Positions 48,092 to 61,544 of a stretch of DNA of 64,000 bases are shown here, in pieces; the first letter of the stretch is position 1, and every line of letters starts with the position of its first letter. The DNA comes from Druceiella hillmani (taxonomy: Eukaryota > Arthropoda > Insecta > Lepidoptera > Hepialidae). The notes beneath the pieces are model-generated. The model searched no databases. It was not told where the DNA came from and was given only the letters and a program-made list of their open reading frames with translations. Where the stretch lies: positions 5,456,501-5,520,500 of the forward strand of contig JAYKKI010000060.1 of NCBI GenBank assembly GCA_039881145.1. Direction: 5' to 3'. Both the position numbers and the translations under genes were made by a program.

Positions 48092-49247
48092 CAAAATTTC
48101 AACGCAATCACACAGAACGTCAATTTTCTTTTCCAAAGGTTCTTAATATATTGAGGAAATCTTTTATATTACCTTCTATATCAAAATGAAAGCTTGGTTT
48201 TAAAAAGTATTTTTTAAGTTAATTTATCGTTACATTAAATTTATATTAATATTTCGTTATTTACATCGAAGTAGAAGTATAACTAATTGCCATTTAAAAA
48301 ATCTATATGATGCCAAACGATTATTTAATACACCCGTTTTGAAACAGCTTCAGCTATTTCTAGGCCTCTTAAAACTGTGACCTTTTACTAACAGCCTGAT
48401 ACATGTTCAGGTTAATTATAAATATAATACATTCAGTAACATATTAAATGTGATCCATTCAGTAACATATCTGACATTTCATTTAGTGATACAACTTGCG
48501 TTGGGGTAACCAAATGGGAATTAAGTCCAACAAACGATCCAGATGTTTTGTGGAACGGCAACATATGAGACTAAACGCATTGTTAAAATCAAAATGTCAT
48601 TACGATTAGCCTAGACGTTTTGTAATTGAACATGTGTTCGTAAAACGTCCCCATTTTATAAACGGCTTATGTTTGTACACGGGTTCATTAAACAATCGCC
48701 CAACTATATATATATATATATGAGAATTGGTCAATAAAAGATGCTACGCAAGAATTGTTTGGAGTAAACGTAATTAATTGTAAGTTCGAAATGTGCCTGT
48801 AAACTGATTTTAATGGTAACAAAGTAAAAACAAACCTAAGCCAGTTAAGTGTGATACAGTGATATGATAATTACTAAGTTCAATTATATTACCCGAGAAA
48901 ATTCTTGTAGAAAACCCGCGAATCTATCTGCGTTAGATTTTCTCTTCTTGTGTATATGAATCTTGATAGACGTCATGAAAGAAAATTACATGCATCTCGA
49001 CCAAATATGATGGATGTGATCATTAAATACATGGAAAACCTACAATCTTTTCTTTATCCATTTTGGGGCGGAATTTTGAGATAGCTATTTACTCATTGCG
49101 GGTTATTTACAATTCTTTAATTAAAAGATTTAAAAAAATATACTTTTCCATTTCATATCTGTTTAAATAAAAATGATAATATTTGTATTATAATTCATCA
49201 ATCTGTTTCTTCATTTCCTTTATTGCTTAACTCATAATCAAGAATTT
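48090..49247. other. Unique sequence with a short (TA)8 at 48705-48721
   Basis: A small repeat (CATTCAGTAACATAT, two copies near 48430 and 48457) is seen. No gene is recognised. Confidence 0.45.
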
Positions 49248-49512
49248 TTATATATGGGGAACCCACACAACCGATTCATCGTTTCCTAGAGTTACTTCTT
49301 GGTCTCGTTTGTTGCGGAACCATAATAGTTTTTGCAGCTCTGTTGTCCGGCGTTTTTTCCAGAGGATTATTTCTGGAGCCCATTTCATACGTTGTAATTT
49401 ACAAAACCTTACAATGGTTCCTTGCCCCATCAATACTTCGGAAACGATATTTATGTGGCCCAAAGATTTTGCTTTCAAAAATGGCAAATTATCCTTCATC
49501 TCCGAGGATTAA
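49248..49512 (-). other. Short region open on both strands, possible decayed coding remnant
   Basis: The minus strand has an 83-codon frame (49499 to 49248) with a mixed, charged composition including LQRMKWAPEIILWKKRR and ending WVPHI. The plus strand has frames of 67 and 102 codons over the same bases. Composition is less AT-rich than the flanks. An in-frame TAA lies four codons before the minus-strand ATG, so the frame cannot extend. I do not recognise the product; it may be an exon or mobile-element remnant, or chance. Confidence 0.2.
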
Positions 49513-49568
49513 AGTCCAGATACGAGTAAATCACAACACGTCTTATAATAGTCAGACAGATGATTTAT

Positions 49569-49572
<4 letters not shown>

Positions 49573-49635
<63 letters not shown>

Positions 49636-49642
49636 TTATATA
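49573..49642. repeat. (TA)n microsatellite
   Basis: Long TA run with TTT interruptions at its end. Confidence 0.95.
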
Positions 49643-50641
49643 ATTTTTTAAATTTTGAAGCCTCTTTTATAACATTTTTTAGCCACAAAGTAATAGCCAT
49701 TGCATCAACCTCCGGTTCATGAATTTTTCAACCAGGGGGATGAAAAATGTGAAAAAACTGTGATTTTTTCCTCATTTCATATATAATATTTGACTAGAAC
49801 CTTGAAATAAAATTATTTCGGTTAGCTTGCGTAAACAAATTCAATAAGAAATAGATAACTACGAAACTTTAAGAGTGTTTCGACATGTCATTCTATATTA
49901 CGCCGGTTTCTCAAAATTTCATCTCTAAGCGGATGAGGAGAAGTGTGGGATCCATTTTTGATAGATTTAATATTTCTATCCAAACTATTGGCTTTTGGAA
50001 CCTGATATTTAGACATATTTTTTCATATTTTTTTCGGATTTATCTTTCTATAGTCCCCCATTTATCTTTTCGCAGTCGTTTTTATCAGCAACCGTGACAC
50101 CTCTATAAGACATTCTAACTCGCATATATAATACTTAGAAAGGAAGCTAATAAAATATTTGTTTTTTTTTATAGGATGCAAAGAAAATATTCGAATTTTT
50201 AATTTTTTTTCTTTTTTTTAATATCATTTGAAAGAGCTACCCGTAAGGATTTTAATATTATTTATTTTAGTACATTTTGTAGGACAGTTAGAGATATTGC
50301 CAAAAATATCCACAAGTAGAGCCATTTAGAAACCATTTCCCATATGAACGTAAAATTTGACATAATCTTAAATAATATTAAGCCAAATATATTAATATTC
50401 TCAAAAATTTATGCACGAAATTTGTTTTTTTTTTAATAATTTCCTAAATTATGTCGAATATTATTGAAAAAAGAAAATTAAAAGTTTTCCAAAACTAATT
50501 CGTACAAATGTTATATAAGACTCTTTTACAGATATTTACGATAATTTTGCACCTATAATAGATGTACTAGACAAATTATTTGCATGGTGAGAAATAATAG
50601 GAATATTTGTATATGGTTTAGTAGAAATAAATAATTTAATA
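49643..50641. other. AT-rich unique sequence, no gene recognised
   Basis: A 70-codon plus frame (49885-50097) has no recognisable domain. Confidence 0.45.
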
Positions 50642-51069
50642 TCATCATCATCATCATATCATATATATTAATACGCTAAGGTTAAGATGTTACTCTCCCT
50701 TTTTAGAAAAAACCTCACAACTAATCCACATAAATTATATATCATTTTATAGATAATTGCTTGCTCTACCGGCATCCACAACTAAAAAATGTATTATTGC
50801 TATTGTTCTTGCAAATTAATTAATTATTAAAATTATATACACAAAACAGCAATGCTGCCATCTAACGGCTCAACGTCAATATGATTGACGGTCGGTAAAA
50901 TTTTTGTTTAATTTCAAATCCACTCACGTATAAATAAAGTGGCGCTTTAGCTCAATGCTGTTGATACTTGCGCCTCTATATGTCAATTTTAGTAAAATAT
51001 TTGTTTGATCTGTCATCTGAGCTTCATAATGGAATAAATAATGCGAAGTCTTCTCACGGGTCACGCTAG
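50642..51069 (+). mobile_element. Helitron-like non-autonomous element, copy 2 (428 bp)
   Basis: Nearly identical to 16668-17084, with the same boundaries: A|TC at the start (a slightly longer ATC run), and at the end a GAAG/CTTC hairpin, CACGGGTCACG and CTAG before T. The hairpin has two substitutions relative to copy 1 (GCGAAGTCTTCTC against GCGAAGACTTCGC). Flanks are unrelated to those of copy 1, which shows real mobility. No coding capacity. Confidence 0.62.
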
Positions 51070-51529
51070 TAAATATATAATATACGTAATCTTAAATGGT
51101 TTATGTTGGTGAGCGATTATGAATAATTTCCATAATTTAATGAATTAACAATGAAATATTTTGATAATCAATCATAAAAGTGGTAATCGAATTATTGGTA
51201 ACAATAGATATCACTTCTGACGATATTCATAATAGTTGTATATGTAACGAAATGAAACGACAACCTATCACAGCTAAGTAGTCTTCATTAGTTTAGGAGT
51301 AATATTCGATCTACTAATCACATATAGTTGGGTTTGTGAAAAGTTTATAGAAATTCCATAAGACTGACTTAAATCTACAGCAAAACTATATATTTTAAAA
51401 TGTATATTTATTATGTCAGTGAAAGATATAGAAGGAAATATATTTATAAATTCATATGGTTAAATATAATATTAATACGTGTAAATAGATTAAAAGGAAT
51501 ATTATTTACGGTTAAACGTTTATATGCGC
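51070..51529. other. AT-rich unique sequence
   Basis: Nothing recognisable on either strand. Confidence 0.4.
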
Positions 51530-53640
51530 CTAAGCGAAGTGTGTACGAAATTTTCGTATTGCTGGTTTTACTTGTACTTAGCAAGTTTTCTTTAACTCAC
51601 ATATTTTCCCAGTTTCACAATGTTTAGCACACTATCTCGGTGACATGTTTTCATTCAATCAAACTTTCGTGTTTGTAAGTTACTAAATATTAATTGCCAA
51701 TGGTCATAATCGATATACCTCGAAATATTGTTAAAAACAAATGATTCTATTAATATTACTTATAATGACCCACCGCAGTTTTATTTGTGCTTAAGTAAGT
51801 GCGAAAATCTCACAACGCGATTAACAAATTTGCACTTAACAAGTTTTGTTTTGTCACACATATTCACCCAGTTTCACACGGTTTATTTCACTATTTCGGT
51901 AACATATTCATTTAAACAAACGTTGGCGTTCGTTAGTTACTAATTATTAATTGCTAGCAATAATAACCGAAATATTTCCAGATATCTTCATAATAAAATT
52001 ATTCTATTAGTAATATTCAAAATCACCCACGGCGATTTTATGTCTACTTAAGTAAGTGTGAAAATCTCTCAGTGCGAATTCTACTCGCATTTAACAAGTT
52101 TCGTTATGTCTCCCTTTTCATCCAGTGTCACACAGTTTAGTTTGCTATTTCGGTAACATATATCCATTACATCGAACGTTCCTGTTTGCAATATACTAAT
52201 TATTAATTGCTAATGATCATAATCGAGATATTTTGAGATATTCTCATAATGGAATGATGCTATTAGTATTATTCATAATCACCAACGGCAATTTTATGTC
52301 TACTTAAGTAAGTGTGAAAATCTCGTAGTGCGAATTCTACTTGCAGTTAACAAGTTTGTTTTGTCTCCCATATTCATCCAGTGTCACACGGATTAGTTCG
52401 CTATCTCGGTAACATGTATTCATTCTATCGAACGTTCCTGTTTGCAATTTACTAATTATTAATTGCTAATGATCATAATCGAGATATTTTGAGATATTCT
52501 CATAATGGAATGATGCTATTAGTATTATTCATAATCACCAACGGCAATTTTATGTCTACTTAAGTGTGAAAATCTCGTAGTGCGAATTCTACTTGCACTT
52601 AACAAGTTTGTTTTGTCTCCCATATTCATCCAGTGTCACACGGATTAGTTCGCTATCTCGGTAACATGTATTCATTCTATCGAACGTTCCTGTTTGCAAT
52701 TTACTAATTATTAATTGCTAATGATCATAATCGAGATATTTTGAGATATTCTCATAATGGAATGATGCTATTCGTATTATTCATAATCTCCCAGGGTAAT
52801 TTTATGTCTACTTAAATAAGTGTGAAAATCTTGTAGTGCGAATTCTACTTGCACTTAACAAGTTTGTTTTGTCTCCCATATTCATCCAGTGTCACACGGA
52901 TTAGTTCGCTATCTCGGTAACATGTATTCATTCTATCGAACGTTCCTGTTTGCAATTTACTAATTATTAATTGCTAATGATCATAATCGAGATATTTTGA
53001 GATATTCTCATAATGGAATGATGCTATTAGTATTATTCATAATCTCCCAGGGTAATTTTATGTCTACTTAAGTAAGTGTGAAAATCTTGTAGTGCGAATT
53101 CTACTTGCACTTAACAAGTTTGTTTTGTCTCCCATATTCATCCAGTGTCACACGGATTAGTTCGCTATCTCGGTAACATGTATTCATTCTATCTAACGTT
53201 CCTGTTTGCAATTTACTAATTATTAATTGCTAATGATCATAATCGAGATATTTTGAGATATTCTCATAATGGAATGATGCTATTAGTATTATTCATAATC
53301 ACCAACGGCAATTTTATGTCTACTTAAGTAAGTGTGAAAATCTCGTAGTGCGAATTCTACTTGCACTTAACAAGTTTGTTTTGTCTCCCATATTCATCCA
53401 GTGTCACACGGATTAGTTCGCTATCTCGGTAACATGTATTCATTCCATCGAACGTTCGTGTTTGCAATTACTTGTGTTAATTATTAATGCTAATGATCAT
53501 AATTGAATTATATCAAAATATTTTCACAATCAAATGACTCTATTTGTATTATTCATAATAGTTCACCGCAAGTTTATATGTGTCTAAGAATGTGTGAAAA
53601 TCTCGTAGTGCAAGTTCCAATTATACTTGACATATGGAAA
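51530..53640. repeat. 256-bp tandem array, ~8 copies, homogeneous centre and diverged edges
   Basis: The CACTTAACAAGTTTG block recurs at about 51835, 52090, 52346, 52598, 52854, 53110 and 53366, with a more diverged earlier copy near 51580 and a partial one to 53640. Central units are almost identical (ATTCATCCAGTGTCACACGG) and the edge units differ by 20% or more. One unit has a 4-bp loss (252 bp). Confidence 0.95.
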
Positions 53641-54201
53641 AATTACTATTTTTCTTCATCCAGTGCGTAATGAGTTTTGTGAAAACCGCCCTAAATGTTT
53701 GAAAAGAACTTTATAGGTTTTCACATATTCCATTCTACTTGTCCGAAAACACCTAACTTTAAACTTGTTTTCGTTTTATAAATTTTAGTGAGATTATTAT
53801 TTAAAAGGAGTCATAACGCTAGGTGATTTATTCAAGAATTCTTTTTTATTATATTAGCCACTGCTAATTTATCGAAAACATCTTTTTTGTTTATATTGTT
53901 TTTTTTCAGTAATAACATCATGTCGGATCGTTCAAATTTATTTGTTTATAAAATTTGAAAGTTATGACAATCAAAGTTTAAACAGCCATTTAATTACAAG
54001 TCGGCAAGTACGTAAATGATTAAACCGCATGATTTCATGTACACATTTATTAATGCTTTGATATTATGAAACTACCCTCTATAAAAATATATATTTTATT
54101 ATGATTTACCAATGAAGAATAATTTCATAACACAAGTGAAAAAATTTTCCTGGAAACAAGCGAGTTAATGATGAAAGCCACGTCCAATACTCTAAATAAA
54201 G
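53641..54201. other. AT-rich unique sequence
   Basis: Nothing recognisable on either strand. Confidence 0.45.
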
Positions 54202-54211
54202 TATATATATT

Positions 54212-54244
<33 letters not shown>

Positions 54245-54256
54245 GTTTGTATATAA

Positions 54257-54292
<36 letters not shown>
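54202..54292. repeat. Compound (TA)n microsatellite
   Basis: Two TA runs separated by GTTTGTATATAAATAA. Confidence 0.95.
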
Positions 54293-54296
<4 letters not shown>

Positions 54297-55216
54297 CTAT
54301 GCAAAATGTCGTAACATGAGATAAATATAGAGTATCAGGAGAAGGATAAATGTAAGGTTTATTTTTTTTTAATATTTTTACCACGTTTAAAAGTTATTTT
54401 ACATTTCATTTAACATATATTACATTACATTTTAGTCATTCTCCAAGTTTTCACTTTGACAAATGACACGAGAGGCTTATTGTAACTGAAATAAGAAAAA
54501 ATGTTTTAGTTTCAATTTGATCTATATATCTTTGAAATACAGCATCAATTACTATTTGTAACAAGTATTAAACAATGTGCAATATAGATACACACCGATG
54601 CTCGCTCTCTCGCTTTAGCTCGGCAATATACAAGCGCATATATATTTACAATGCTTAGTAGAAGAGAGAGAAATACTACGGAGCATGGCACAAAGAAGAG
54701 ACCTAAAATTCAAATCACAACGATTCTAAAGTAGCTTCACTTGTTTCTTTGTCGTGACGCATTTTCGTTTCATAGAGTTTCAAATCAAAACGATTCTAAA
54801 GAAGTTTCACTTCAAAATTTAAGCACGTATGTTGTGTGTGATATTAAATTAAAGATCATAGCACGTTGTTTTAAAAAGAATAAATAATATACATATCCTT
54901 GCTGTAAAAATTACAAAAAAAAACAAAAAAAAAATTAACATTGGAAATAAAAACTTGATCAGGAGGTATCTAATTACGAGCAATAAATAAACTAAAATCG
55001 TAATTGACTCACTTCAGAATCATTGTTCATGACCGTGTCAATATAACAAATGTCTTCCTTTCTAAAATTCGGTCGTAAATCAGTTTGATTACAGTATGAT
55101 GTGTCAAATGAAACAAAGATTTCCTGAGCAAATCACTAGACTATTAATATATTTACAAATATAAATATTTAACTATTTATGAATAGATAAGACCAAAAAT
55201 AGACTTCGAGCTTTTT
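54293..55216. other. Unique sequence, no gene recognised
   Basis: A short duplicated block (TCAAATCA-AACGATTCTAAAG, near 54712 and 54782) is present. The stretch 54590-54700 is less AT-rich. No coding frame is recognised. Confidence 0.4.
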
Positions 55217-55255
55217 ATAATTATAGTCTACGTAAGACCTAGAGACTATAATTAT
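55217..55255. repeat. Perfect 13-bp hairpin
   Basis: ATAATTATAGTCT pairs with AGACTATAATTAT across a 13-base loop. Confidence 0.85.
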
Positions 55256-55395
55256 GATTAATGATGTTTTTTTATCCTCGGTCTATTAATCATCGTTTTA
55301 CTGTAGACAAGAAGACATATCTAAGAATATTTCTAATTCCTTGATAAACCCAAGTAATTATCTTTTCTACTATTACAACCAAATTGTTTTCACGT

Positions 55396-55448
55396 AAATT
55401 ATAAATGCATCCTGTAACTCTACTGTTACAGGGTGCGTTCTATAATTT
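55396..55448. repeat. Imperfect 23-bp hairpin
   Basis: AAATTATAAATGCATCCTGTAAC pairs with GTTACAGGGTGCGTTCTATAATTT across TCTACT, with about two mismatches and one bulge. Confidence 0.85.
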
Positions 55449-55674
55449 ATTGATATCAGTAGATTAACAGCAATTAAAATCAATGCATTTAAATATTCCC
55501 AACAGCATAAATATGAAAAATCTCAATAAGTGAACCATCATTCTTGCTCCGATCACCGATGCAATAATAGATACCATAAGCGATACTCATATGATTAAAT
55601 AAAATTTATTAAGTTTTTGATAGAAGTAAAAACGACCCGAAAATCGATGAAAGAAGCTAGGGATGATCATTTAT

Positions 55675-55757
55675 CAGTTATTCACTACCCAAATGTGGTT
55701 AAGCGGATTTAAAAAAGGCAAAGAAGTTGAACCAAATCCTGGATGGTCACGTTTGAT
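55675..55757 (+). pseudogene. Possible mariner-like transposase remnant (helix-turn-helix region)
   Basis: One plus-strand frame reads TQMWLSGFKKGKEVEPNP then GWS. The spacing W-x3-F-K-x-G-x-E-x2-E, with a later G and S, fits the N-terminal region of mariner-family transposases (W-x3-FK-G-E...D/E...GRPS). The frame is closed soon after and no catalytic DD(34)D region can be read downstream. The match is short and could be chance. Confidence 0.25.
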
Positions 55758-56463
55758 ATTCCCTCTGCTTTCTTTGTTAAAGAACTTAAACGCCTTTGTT
55801 AAAGAAAATTATTAGCATACCCCGAGTGAAAATTGCCAGAAAGTAGAAATAATTAATTTTTGTGACCACAAGATGCGGTAACTTTAATGAACAGTTTTTA
55901 AAGGTCTATTGTGAAAATTAAAAAAAAAATTTGAGAAGATAGATGTTACCAAATACGAATTAATTACTGAGATTAAAAAAAATATGCAGAAATTGAGGAA
56001 ATAGCACGTGGCGGACGCAGATCATCTTGAATAAAGTCAAAATGATCGTCAACTAGAAATATTATCATGACGGTTTTCTTTCATATGGTCCACATTCCTA
56101 TAGCTACTGAACGTGTTTATAGATTCGAATAAGTCAACAAAAACCATATAATCCGAATGGAGTCCTCTGTAACCTTATCCTGTATTCAAATTCGTGAATG
56201 AACTTTACGAAAATTCGTCTAATGATGAAACTGTATTAAAAGAAGTAATTTGCGAACCGCAAATAACAATATTATTGAGAAATTATATAAAGGTTAACTG
56301 ATTTAATGAGTATATCAACGTTAACGAGAGTTACATTGGCAAAAATTTTTCAATACCTTTTCATTCACATTTATTTAAACAAAGTTAAATCCTTTGAGAT
56401 TTTCCTTAATTTTGAAATTTCATCGATATTTAAAAAAGAGTTTACAGAAGAAGTATTTCTATT
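55758..56463. other. Unique sequence, no gene recognised
   Basis: If 55675-55757 is a mariner remnant, the body of the gene may have decayed here, but I could not read any catalytic motif. Confidence 0.3.
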
Positions 56464-56516
56464 TATAGATATATAGATATAATATAGATATTATATATAT
56501 ATATATATATATTTAA

Positions 56517-56560
<44 letters not shown>
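56464..56560. repeat. Compound (TA)n microsatellite
   Basis: TA runs with GAT and TTTAAA interruptions. Confidence 0.93.
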
Positions 56561-56561
<1 letters not shown>

Positions 56562-57454
56562 AGTTTCAAGTTCTAAAGCTGGTACTATCGAAGTAATTTT
56601 ATTGATCACTTCGTCGTCATTCCCGTCTAAAATGTATTATTGTTTTAATAGAATATTGGTGCACATGATGGCTACGTTGTATTTCTAATCATCCAAACTT
56701 CCGGTTATTATCTTGCTTTATTTTCTTCTGTTAGTTTTCTTGTAGTGTATATATTCGTTTCTATATTACCTATATTACAAAACAATACAAAATATAAATA
56801 AAAACCTTTAAAAAACCTAACAGGTTTACGGCAAGATATTTGACTGGCTTTTTTACTTCATAATTCATAATTTTTAGGCACAAGCTGACGGGAAGTGTTT
56901 AAAAGTTTTTTTAATCTCTAGAATTGACCGAATTATAAAGATTTAAATTTACAATTTAGACAAAAGTAGCGGTATTATATTGTGATGTAATTTTGAAAAT
57001 GCTCATATTGTTAAGTTAGAAGCTTATGACTAGCTTATTTTTAAGCCATTTTTATAATTTCTTCAATATTTATTAACCTATAATTGTCATGTGTTTTACT
57101 AAAAACAAAAAATCTAAGCTAAATAAATTGGCCTATTAGAAATTTGTTTGGGTGTTAATAATTATTTGAAAACTTATTAGTTTAGCTGTTCACCAATTTT
57201 TAATTGAATTGTGTTCTTAATGATAAAATGAAATACTGAGAATCATCATAACAAAAGATAGAAGTTACCAAGATTATTAAAATTAGAGTATCAAATGAAT
57301 TAAAATTTTAAGTGGTCCGGACTGCCTCAAGAATGCCATATTGTGTGGCCTCAAGATGTATCCTTGTTTCACTCATTTACAATCGAGTGCGCTCGTTTCC
57401 ACTTATTTTTCACCCCCATAAATAATTTTATGAAGTCATAAAAAATCTACATAC
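56561..57454. other. AT-rich unique sequence
   Basis: Nothing recognisable on either strand. Confidence 0.45.
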
Positions 57455-60400
57455 TTATAATATATAAATATATTTCATATATTATTTTGTTTCATGCAAT
57501 AAGTTACGGTATATTATTGAACTTCTAAAGTACTTACTAATAATTAAGAAAGTTTGAAGAAAATCGTATAAACCATTCGATAACAGAAGATAAATATTGA
57601 AATACATTATTTTTATGTACATATTTTTTATGTGACAGATACATAAAATCAAGGAAAAATAAATACACGAAATATATAAGATTTCTTTTTATTTCATATA
57701 TTCTTATGTACTACGTAATAAGTTAGGGCGCATCATTAGACTTATAAAATACCTACTAAGAGTCAGAAAGCTTGAAGAAAATCATTTGAACCATTCGATT
57801 ACCCAAGGTAAATATTGAAATATATTATTTTTATGTGACAGTTAAATGGAATCACGGAAAAAGCAACAAATATAAAACGTAAGAATATTTTTTCGTCTTC
57901 TATTATTCCACATAATGAGTTAGGGCGTATTATTGAACTTATAAAGTTATTTTTAATAATTAAGAAGATTTAAAAAAAATCATTTGAACTATTCGATTAC
58001 AGAAAAGGAATATTAAAATGTATTATTTTTATGTGATATATAAAAGGAATCATGGAAATATTGATGTACATAGAATTTATGAAAAAATTTTATATTCGGT
58101 TGTTCCACGTATATTAGTTAAGGCGTATTATTGAACTTATAAAGTACCTACTAATAACAAAGAAAGTTTAAGAGAAAATAATTTGATCCATTCGATTACA
58201 GAAGATGAATATTAAAATATATTATTTTTTGTGTGATATACACATGAAAGCATGGAAAAACTAACTTACATAAAACATAAGAATATTTCTTATATTCGGT
58301 TGTTCCACGTAATAAGTTAAGGCGTATTATTGAACTTATAAAGTACCTATTAATAACACAGAAAGTTGAGGAAAATAATTTGATTCATTCGATTACAGAA
58401 GACGAATATTAAAATATATTATTTTTTGTGTGATATGCACACGAAATAATGGAAAAATTAACGTACATAAAACATAAGAATATTTCTTACATTCGGTTGT
58501 TCCACATAATAAGTTAAGGCGTATTATTGAACTTATAAAGTACGTATTACTAACAAAGAAAGTTGAGGAAAATAATTTGATTCATTCGATTACAGAAGAC
58601 GAATATTAAAATATATTATTTTTTGTGTGATATGCACACGAAATTATGGAAAAATTAACGTACATAAAACATAAGAATATTTCTTACATTCGGTTGTTCC
58701 ACATAATAAGTTAAGGCGTATTATTGAACTTATAAAGTACGTATTACTAACAAAGAAAGTTGACGAAAATAATTTGATTCATTCGATTACAGAAGACGAA
58801 TATTAAAATATATTATTTTTCGTGTGATATGCACACGAAATAATGGAAAAATTAACGTACATAAAACATAAGAATATTTCTTATATTATGTTGTTCCACG
58901 TAATAAGTTAAGGCGTATTATTGAACTTATAACGTACCTATTAATAACACAGAAAGTTGAGGAAAATAATTTGATTCATTCGATTACAGAAGATGAATAT
59001 TAAAATATATTATTTTTTGTGCGATATACACATGAAATCATGGAAAAATTAACGTACATAAAACATAAGAATATTTCTTATATTCTGTTGTTCCACATAA
59101 TAAGTTAAGGCGTATTATTGAACTTATAAAGTACCTACTAATAACAAAGAAAGTTTAAGAGAAAATAATTTGATCCATTCGATTACAGAAGACGAATATT
59201 AAAATATATTATTTTTTGTGTGATATGCACATGAAATAATGGAAAAATTAACGTACATAAAACATAAGAATATTTCTTATATTCTGTTGTTCCACATAAT
59301 AAGTTAAGGCGTATTATTGAACTTATAAAGTACCTACTAATAACAAAGAAAGTTTAAGAGAAAATAATTTGATCCATTCGATTACAGAAGATGAATATTA
59401 AAATATATTATTTTTTGTGCGATATACACATGAAATCATGGAAAAATTAACGTACATAAACCATAAGAATATTTCTTATATTCTGTTGTTCCATGTAATA
59501 AGTTAAGGCGTATTATTGAACTTATAAAGTACCTACTAATAACAAAGAAAGTTTAAGAGAAAATAATTTGATCCATTCGATTACAGAAGATGAATATTAA
59601 AATATATTATTTTTTGTGCGATATACACATGAAATCATGGAAAAATTAACGTACATAAAACATAAGAATATTTCTTATATTCTGTTGTTCCATGTAATAA
59701 GTTAAGGCGTATTATTGAACTTATAAAGTACGTATTAATAACAAAGAAAGTTGAGGAAAATAATTTGATCCATTCGATTACAAAAGATGAATATTAAAAT
59801 ATATTATTTTTTGTGCGATATACACATGAAATAATGGAAAAATTAACGTACATAAACCATAAGAATATTTCTTATATTCTGTTGTTCCACATAATAAGTT
59901 AAGGCGTATTATTGAACTTATAAAGTACCTACTAATAACAAAGAAAGTTTAAGAGAAAATAATTTGATCCATTCGATTACAGAAGATGAATATTAAAATA
60001 TATTATTTTTTGTGCGATATACACATGAAATCATGGAAAAATTAACGTACATAAAACATAAGAATATTTCTTATATTCTGTTGTTCCACATAATAAGTTA
60101 AGGCGTATTATTGAACTTATAAAGTACCTACTAATAACAAAGAAAGTTTAAGAGAAAATAATTTGATCCATTCGATTACAGAAGATGAATATTAAAATAT
60201 ATTATTTTTTGTGCGATATACACATGAAATAATGGAAAAATTAACGTACATAAACCATAAGAATATTTCTTATATTCTGTTGTTCCACATAATAAGTTAA
60301 GGCGTATTATTGAACTTATAAAGTACCTACTAATAACAAAGAAAGTTTAAGAGAAAATAATTTGATCCATTCGATTACAGAAGATGAATATTAAAATATA

Positions 60401-61285
60401 TTATTTTTTGTGCGATATACACATGAAATCATGGAAAAATTAACGTACATAAAACATAAGAATATTTCTTATATTCTGTTGTTCCACATAATAAGTTAAG
60501 GCGTATTATTGAACTTATAAAGTACCTACTAATAACAAAGAAAGTTTAAGAGAAAATAATTTGATCCATTCGATTACAGAAGACGAATATTAAAATATAT
60601 TATTTTTTGTGTGATATGCACATGAAATAATGGAAAAATTAACGTACATAAAACATAAGAATATTTCTTATATTCTGTTGTTCCACATAATAAGTTAAGG
60701 CGTATTATTGAACTTATAAAGTACCTACTAATAACAAAGAAAGTTTAAGAGAAAATAATTTGATCCATTCGATTACAGAAGATGAATATTAAAATATATT
60801 ATTTTTTGTGCGATATACACATGAAATAATGGAAAAATTAACGTACATAAAACATAAGAATATTTCTTATATTCTGTTGTTCCACATAATAAGTTAAGGC
60901 GTATTATTGAACTTATAAAGTACCTACTAATAACAAAGAAAGTTTAAGAGAAAATAATTTGATCCATTCGATTACAGAAGACGAATATTAAAATATATTA
61001 TTTTTTGTGTGATATGCACATGAAATAATGGAAAAATTAACGTACATAAAACATAAGAATATTTCTTATATTCGGTTGTTCCATGTAATAAGTTAAGGCA
61101 TATTATTGAACTTATAAAGTACCTACTAATAACAAAGAAAGTTGAGGAAAATAATTTGAGTCATTCGATTACAGAAGAAATATACGTGACATCATGGAAA
61201 AATTAACGTACATAGAATATAAGAATATTTCTTATATTCTGTTGTTCCACGTAATAAGTTACGGCGTATTATTTGATATTGTAAA
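57455..61285. repeat. ~197-bp tandem array, ~20 copies (largest in the window)
   Basis: AATAAGTTAAGGCGTATTAT recurs about every 196-200 bp from 57498 to 61253; the first spacing is 219. The first four units are diverged. From about 58250 to 61150 units are almost identical and differ at a few diagnostic sites (TGCGATATACAC or TGTGATATGCAC; AAATCATGG or AAATAATGG; AAACATAAG or AAACCATAAG). At 59613-60408 the variants alternate, giving a dimeric ~396-bp higher-order pattern. The last unit has a deletion near 61175. Confidence 0.96.
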
Positions 61286-61405
61286 TTAGTTACTTGTAAA
61301 ATAAAGCAAAATTCGTTTAAATTTACAAATAACCAAGTTTAAATATAACACGATTAAATAAAACTACGTGATGTAGTATTATTTCTACTTTATTTAAATT
61401 CTTTA

Positions 61406-61449
61406 CCACGACCTAAGTTTCGTTGTTGTAGGACAACAACTTCAGGTGG
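61406..61449 (-). ncRNA. Hammerhead-ribozyme-like core, left arm of foldback copy 2
   Basis: On the minus strand: CCAC, CUGAAGU, then a stem-loop GUUGU-CCU-ACAAC lengthened by UG/CA pairs, GAAA, short stem ACU-UA-GGU, C, GUGG. Compared with copy 1, the base after CUGAAG is U, which breaks the CUGANGA consensus, so this copy is probably inactive. Stems I, II and III are kept. Confidence 0.42.
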
Positions 61450-61544
61450 GCAGTTTGCAAAAATTCCTAAAACAGCAAATATTCCATAAATTAAAATAGC
61501 AATAATTCCTAAAATATTCCTAAAGTAGCAATATAGCAAACTGC

